Origin: Brevibacillus centrosporus | GTDB lineage: Bacteria > Bacillota > Bacilli > Brevibacillales > Brevibacillaceae | DNA length: 63,834 bases | NCBI RefSeq assembly: GCF_003710815.1 | Contig: NZ_RHHP01000009.1 | Location: 1 to 63,834, forward strand | Direction: 5' to 3' | Part shown: one piece after another, positions 60,451-63,834 of the stretch | Layout of the letters: each line of letters begins with the position of its first letter | Position numbering within the stretch: the first letter of the stretch is position 1 | Position numbers and translations under genes: made by a program | The notes under the pieces: generated by a model | The model's database searches: none | Told to the model about the DNA's origin: nothing | Seen by the model: the letters and a program-made list of their open reading frames with translations, nothing else

Positions 60451-61836
60451 ATGATCATTGAAGTATTATCTATTGTTTTAGCGCTCGGTCTCTTAATGTT
60501 TTTTGCGTACCGCGGCTACCCAGTTATCGTTTTTGCTCCTATTTTTACGTTGCTCGCGGTCGTATTGTCCGGAATCGCGCTATTGCCTAGCTATACCGAG
60601 ACCTTTATGACGAACGCGGCCAACTATGTGAAATCATTTTTCCCTATATTCCTGCTTGGCGCGATTTTCGGAAAGATGATGGAGTTGAGTGGAGCAGCTT
60701 CCTCGATTGCCCACTCGATCGTAAAAGCATTGGGCTCCAACCGCGCCATGCTCGCCGTCGTGCTTGCCTGTTCCATCCTGACGTATGGCGGCGTTTCGCT
60801 GTTCGTCGTAGCTTTTGCGGTGTATCCATTTGCAGCAGCTATTTTCCGTGAAGCAAACATCCCGAAACGCCTGATTCCAGGTACGATCGCTCTTGGTGCT
60901 TTTACTTACACCATGGATGCTTTGCCAGGTACTCCGCAGATTCAAAACATTATCCCAACCACGTATTTCGGTACAGATGCATATGCCGCTCCTCTCGTGG
61001 GTATCATTGGAGCCATCATGGTATTTGTAGGCGGTATGTACTGGCTGGAGCGTAGACGCAAGCAGGCGGCAGCAGCAGGCGAAGGCTACGGTGACGGTCA
61101 TATCAACGAACCGGAATTGCAAAAGAATCAATCGTACATGAACATTTGGCTGGCTATCTTGCCACTGGTGATCGTGCTGATCGGAAATTACCTGTTCAGC
61201 CGCGGTTTCTGGAATGTAGAGACCTGGTACGATGCTGGCATGCTGAAAGAGTCCTTTAAAATCGATAAAGTGAAAAACGTGGTGTCTTCCTGGGCGCTGA
61301 TCATTTCCTTGAGCTTGGGGATCATTGCAGCACTGTTGATCAACGTAAACCACGTAAAAACCAAATTGGCAAGCGGTTTGACTGCTGCTGCGATGGGTTC
61401 TTTGCTGGCAATCTTCAACACGGCTTCTGAGGTTGGATTTGGAAACGTTGTCAAAACGCTGCCTGGCTTCAAATTGATCCAAGGCTGGATTACAGGTGCG
61501 AGCAGCTACCCGCTCGTTTCCGAAGCGGTTGCTGTGAACGTCCTGGCTGGTGTTACGGGCTCTGCCTCCGGCGGTATGTCCATTGCTTTGGAGGTTGCAG
61601 GCAAGCAGTATCTGGAGTTGGCGAATGCAGCGGGAATCAGCCCTGAGCTGTTGCACCGTATTGCATCGATGGCTTCCGGCGGTATGGATACCTTGCCACA
61701 CAACGGTGCTGTTATCACTCTCTTGGCGATCACAGGCTTGACTCATCGCCAGTCGTACAAAGACATTTTTGCCATTACCGTTCTGAAGACAGCTACCGTG
61801 TTTATCCTGGCGTTTGCCATTTCCATCTTCGGATAA
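60451..61836 (+). CDS. GntP-family permease, probable 3-hydroxybutyrate importer
   Basis: A 461-residue, 12-helix GntP-family carboxylate:H+ symporter. Typical blocks are KSFFPIFLLGAIFGKMMELSGAASSIAHSIV, YGGVSLFVVAFAVYPFAAAIFREANIPKRLIPG and SEAVAVNVLAGVTGSASGGMSIALEVAG. ATG follows GAAAGGAGA. Co-transcribed with the SDR dehydrogenase from a sigma-54 promoter; this pairing is common for 3-hydroxybutyrate uptake and oxidation. Confidence 0.88.
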   Translation: MIIEVLSIVLALGLLMFFAYRGYPVIVFAPIFTLLAVVLSGIALLPSYTETFMTNAANYVKSFFPIFLLGAIFGKMMELSGAASSIAHSIVKALGSNRAMLAVVLACSILTYGGVSLFVVAFAVYPFAAAIFREANIPKRLIPGTIALGAFTYTMDALPGTPQIQNIIPTTYFGTDAYAAPLVGIIGAIMVFVGGMYWLERRRKQAAAAGEGYGDGHINEPELQKNQSYMNIWLAILPLVIVLIGNYLFSRGFWNVETWYDAGMLKESFKIDKVKNVVSSWALIISLSLGIIAALLINVNHVKTKLASGLTAAAMGSLLAIFNTASEVGFGNVVKTLPGFKLIQGWITGASSYPLVSEAVAVNVLAGVTGSASGGMSIALEVAGKQYLELANAAGISPELLHRIASMASGGMDTLPHNGAVITLLAITGLTHRQSYKDIFAITVLKTATVFILAFAISIFG

Positions 61837-61882
61837 CACAGCACGAAATGCAGCCAGACGAAACAGGAGAGGAGATAGAGAG

Positions 61883-62668
61883 ATGGAGAAACTATTACAA
61901 CAACAAGTGGCATTGGTTACAGGTGCAGCGAGTGGGATTGGACTGGAGATCGCTCGTACTTTTGCGGAAGAAGGCGCAAAAGTGATGATTTTGGACCTGA
62001 ATCAGGAAGCAGCAGAAGCAGCTGCCACCCGTTTGCAGGGTGAAGGACACGAGGTGCTTAGTCTGGCATGTGACGTCACCAATGAAGATCAGGTGCGCGA
62101 AAGCATTAAAAAAACAGTAGAAGCTTTCGGCAGACTGGACATTCTCGTCAATAATGCTGGACTGCAGTTCGTTTCCCCGATTGAAGATTTCCCGACGGCA
62201 AGATTTGAACGTATGATCAGCATTATGCTAACGGCACCGTTCGTGGCCATTAAGCATGCATTCCCGATCATGAAGCAGCAAGGCTATGGCCGCATCCTCA
62301 ATATGGCTTCGATCAACGGATTGATCGGCTTCGCGGGAAAAGCAGCTTATAACAGCGCCAAGCACGGCGTGATCGGCCTGACCAAGGTAGCGGCGCTGGA
62401 AGGTGCGGCAGATGGCATTACGGTTAATGCGATTTGCCCTGGCTATGTGGACACTCCGCTGGTGCAAAATCAATTGGCGGATCTGGCGACGACTCGAAAT
62501 GTGCCGTTTGAAAAAGTAATGGAAGAAGTCATTTATCCATTGGTACCGCAGAAGCGTTTGCTGAGCGTGCAGGAAGTGGCAGACTACGCAGTATTTTTGG
62601 CAAGCAAAAAAGCGCAAGGCGTGACAGGTCAGGCTGTTGTCATCGATGGCGGGTATACGGCGCAATAA
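61883..62668 (+). CDS. 3-hydroxybutyrate dehydrogenase (SDR)
   Basis: A 261-residue classical short-chain dehydrogenase. NAD-binding TGAASGIGLEIA (residues about 14-25), NNAGLQFVSPIEDFP, catalytic Ser/Tyr/Lys in NMASINGLIGFAGKAAYNSAKHG, and the C-terminal PLVQNQLADLATTRNVPFEKVMEEV, which is characteristic of D-3-hydroxybutyrate dehydrogenases. ATG 61883 follows GAGAGGAGA; the frame upstream overlaps the permease. It oxidises 3-hydroxybutyrate to acetoacetate. Its terminator has been invaded by a small MITE. Confidence 0.9.
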   Translation: MEKLLQQQVALVTGAASGIGLEIARTFAEEGAKVMILDLNQEAAEAAATRLQGEGHEVLSLACDVTNEDQVRESIKKTVEAFGRLDILVNNAGLQFVSPIEDFPTARFERMISIMLTAPFVAIKHAFPIMKQQGYGRILNMASINGLIGFAGKAAYNSAKHGVIGLTKVAALEGAADGITVNAICPGYVDTPLVQNQLADLATTRNVPFEKVMEEVIYPLVPQKRLLSVQEVADYAVFLASKKAQGVTGQAVVIDGGYTAQ

Positions 62669-62690
62669 GACCAACATAGAAGCAAAAGCG

Positions 62691-62881
62691 AAAAGCCCCC
62701 AGCTAGAGACTGCTGCAAAAGTAGTGCTTTTTGAAATACCAAAGTTTTTAGGGGGTACAAATATGTCTCCCTAAACGTGAAACGAGCCTTAGAAGCGATT
62801 CTAGAGGCTCGTTTTTGTTTGACTGTTTTGTTGTTCTGAAAAAGTGGACTTTTGCAGGGCTCTCCAGCTAGGGGCTTTTTT
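62691..62881. terminator. terminator split by an insertion
   Basis: AAAAGCCCCCAGCTAG (62691-62706) and GGGGCTTTTTT (62871-62881) form AAAAGCCCC-cagcta-GGGGCTTTTTT once the 157-bp insert and one CCAGCTAG copy are removed. It would have served the dehydrogenase and the convergent histidine kinase. Confidence 0.75.
62707..62863. mobile_element. 157-bp MITE in the terminator loop
   Basis: Flanked by direct repeats CCAGCTAG (62699-62706, 62864-62871). Ends AGACTGCTGCAAAAG and, inverted, AGAGCCCTGCAAAAG; the inverted similarity then continues patchily through CTTTTT. It codes for nothing but carries its own hairpin ACGAGCC-N15-GGCTCGTTTTT (62780-62816), so it restores a terminator. It looks like a miniature derivative of an insertion sequence. 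Confidence 0.7.
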
Positions 62882-63500
62882 CTGTTTTATCATAAGGGAG
62901 GGGGAGCCACACAGTGAAAGAGCTCCCTTTGCCCGGTTCGCTCGTGGCTGATATGCGACAGCCATGCGCTTCCACAATGGATTGGGTAATGGCCAGACCA
63001 ATTCCAGAACCGCCAAGTGCTCGTGTACGTGCGGTGTCAATCCGATAGAATCGCTCAAAAAGGTGTGGGAGATGTTCGAGCAGAATGCCGCTGCCGTTGT
63101 CTTTTACGGTAAGCAGGACGCCTCCTACAGCGTCCTTCAGGGATACCTTGATGTTGCCCTGCTTTGGATCGGTATGTTGGACGGCATTCTGAAACAAATT
63201 GAGAATCACCTGTTTCATACGATCCGGGTCGATTTGCAGCTTTGAATAGAAAGAAATTTCAACTTGGACGGTCCTCGAACCGGCAAGCATCTGTAGATGG
63301 GGCTCCAACTCAATCAAGAGTGGATGCAATTCGGTTTTTTTAAGCTGAATAGCCAAGGTCGGTGCTTTATCAATCTTGGCCAGTAGCAAAAGATCCTGGA
63401 CCAGCTTCGTCAAGCGAGTGGATTCGCCATGCATGCTCTGAAGCGCTTCATGTAATTGTTCAGGATGATGGGCAGCCCCGCGCAGCAGTACTTCGCCATT
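62868..63500 (-). pseudogene. sensor histidine kinase, 5'-truncated
   Basis: The preserved part starts GEVLLRGAAHHPEQLHEALQSMHGESTRLTKLVQDLLLLAKID, the second helix of a HisKA domain, and continues through a complete HATPase_c: LFQNAVQHTDP (N box), VKDNGSGI (G1), FYRIDTARTRALGGSGIGLAI (F/G2), GKGSSFTVWLPL. The phosphoacceptor His helix (normally ASHELRTPLT), HAMP and membrane segments are absent. Upstream of residue GEV the frame reads antisense of the rrn promoter region, so the truncation ends there. ResE/WalK-like OmpR-partner kinases are closest. Without the His it cannot signal. Confidence 0.75.
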
Positions 63501-63641
63501 TGACAGATGGTAAGCGGAGGTTTTTTTATAAACTTTTAAAAAGGTATTGTATTTGTTTTTTGGATGTGATAGATTATTCCTTGTCGCCAATGAGCGATGA
63601 CAAAATACGAGAAAAGCTAACAGGTTTCGATAAGAAACTTC

Positions 63642-63671
63642 TTGACTCGTAAACAACGAACGTGATAAGAT
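63642..63671 (+). promoter_or_regulatory. rrn promoter
   Basis: TTGACT (63642-63647) and TAAGAT (63666-63671) with 18-nt spacing, followed by the leader with TGCTCTTTGAAAACTGAACA, the conserved rRNA antitermination/processing region of Bacillales. A second, weaker promoter may lie further upstream. Confidence 0.65.
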
Positions 63672-63770
63672 GTAAAGCGTTCGACAAAAAATGCTCTTTG
63701 AAAACTGAACAGCGAAAGCGTTGATGAGTCTATCATTAAATGATTTGCCAGCTTTGAACCAGATACAAAC

Positions 63771-63834
63771 TTTATTGGAGAGTTTGATCCTGGCTCAGGA
63801 CGAACGCTGGCGGCGTGCCTAATACATGCAAGTC
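63771..63834 (+). rRNA. rrs: 16S rRNA, 5' end (partial)
   Basis: Contains AGAGTTTGATCCTGGCTCAG (63779-63798), then GACGAACGCTGGCGGCGTGC and CTAATACATGCAAGTC. The gene continues beyond the window. The GGCGGCGTGCCTAATACATGCAAGTC pattern fits Bacillota. An assembly that ends here is typical for repeat-induced contig breaks. Confidence 0.97.

Noticed and set aside
60255..60461. 68-codon frame in the sigma-54 transcript leader
   Set aside because: No ribosome site, atypical composition and overlap with the permease start; more likely untranslated leader.
1..63834. CRISPR arrays, tRNA genes, phage or restriction systems
   Set aside because: No direct-repeat/spacer array, cloverleaf, integrase, capsid or methyltransferase-nuclease genes were seen in the window.

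Overview
The window looks like chromosomal DNA of a Gram-positive, spore-former-type Bacillota, most like Brevibacillus (Paenibacillaceae). The reasons are strong AGGAGG-type ribosome sites, frequent GTG/TTG starts, many U-tailed terminators, cre-like boxes, MhqR-type operators, and a right edge that runs through an rrn promoter and leader into the first ~60 nt of a 16S rRNA gene. The genus is inferred from overall gene recognition; no search was run.

Layout. 1-2.2 kb is a decayed edge: a truncated ArsB/NhaD-type permease, an intact ArsR-type repressor and an oxidoreductase with an internal deletion. 2.4-4.8 kb has a CPA2 antiporter and a TetR/SRPBCC pair. 4.8-23.5 kb reads as one catabolic and uptake neighbourhood: RraA-like protein, isocitrate/isopropylmalate-type dehydrogenase, Asp/Glu-racemase-family enzyme, MFS exporter with a WYL regulator, aconitase, two LysR regulators, M20 peptidase, five-gene Dpp/Opp-type ABC importer, C45 acyltransferase-like hydrolase and SGNH esterase. 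23.7-30.4 kb has a PepSY membrane protein, then a TetR-controlled tryptophan-kynurenine operon (aminotransferase, kynA, kynB), an O-methyltransferase and a small-molecule kinase. 31-34.8 kb is a copper set (SafE-like, YtkA-like lipoprotein, CopA). 34.8-35.3 kb holds a cobalamin riboswitch over wreckage of metE. 35.3-36.8 kb has a thioesterase and zinc-ribbon pair followed by an 830-bp mini-transposon carrying a P-loop kinase. 37-40 kb is the MhqR quinone-stress regulon. 41-50.5 kb is a molybdenum hydroxylase cluster with two transporters, XdhC, a MobA-like protein and the three enzyme subunits; it contains a deletion fusing a LysR gene head-to-head with the FAD subunit gene. 50.7-54 kb is a cadmium/zinc set (CadC, CadA). 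54-58.5 kb holds a WYL regulator, DinB protein, frameshifted lipoprotein, an MFS exporter behind an elaborate attenuator, and a YjbR protein. 58.5-62.7 kb is a sigma-54 3-hydroxybutyrate circuit (activator, UAS, cre boxes, -24/-12 promoter, GntP permease, SDR). The last kilobase has a MITE inside a terminator, a histidine kinase stump and rrn.

The most unusual items are: the 830-bp element with Tn7/Tn5053-style ends and a perfect 5-bp target duplication; a three-hairpin attenuator with a three-codon upstream ORF (MKY) in front of a DHA3-type MFS exporter; an identical-looking promoter module (27 of 29 bases) shared by two unlinked operons; a second duplicated promoter in the hydroxylase cluster; a palindrome that sits directly behind four different terminators; and a 157-bp MITE inserted into a terminator loop. 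Several genes are broken (46.0, 46.8, 55.8, 35.1, 1.3, 0.1 and 62.9 kb), so this stretch is also a record of recent gene decay.
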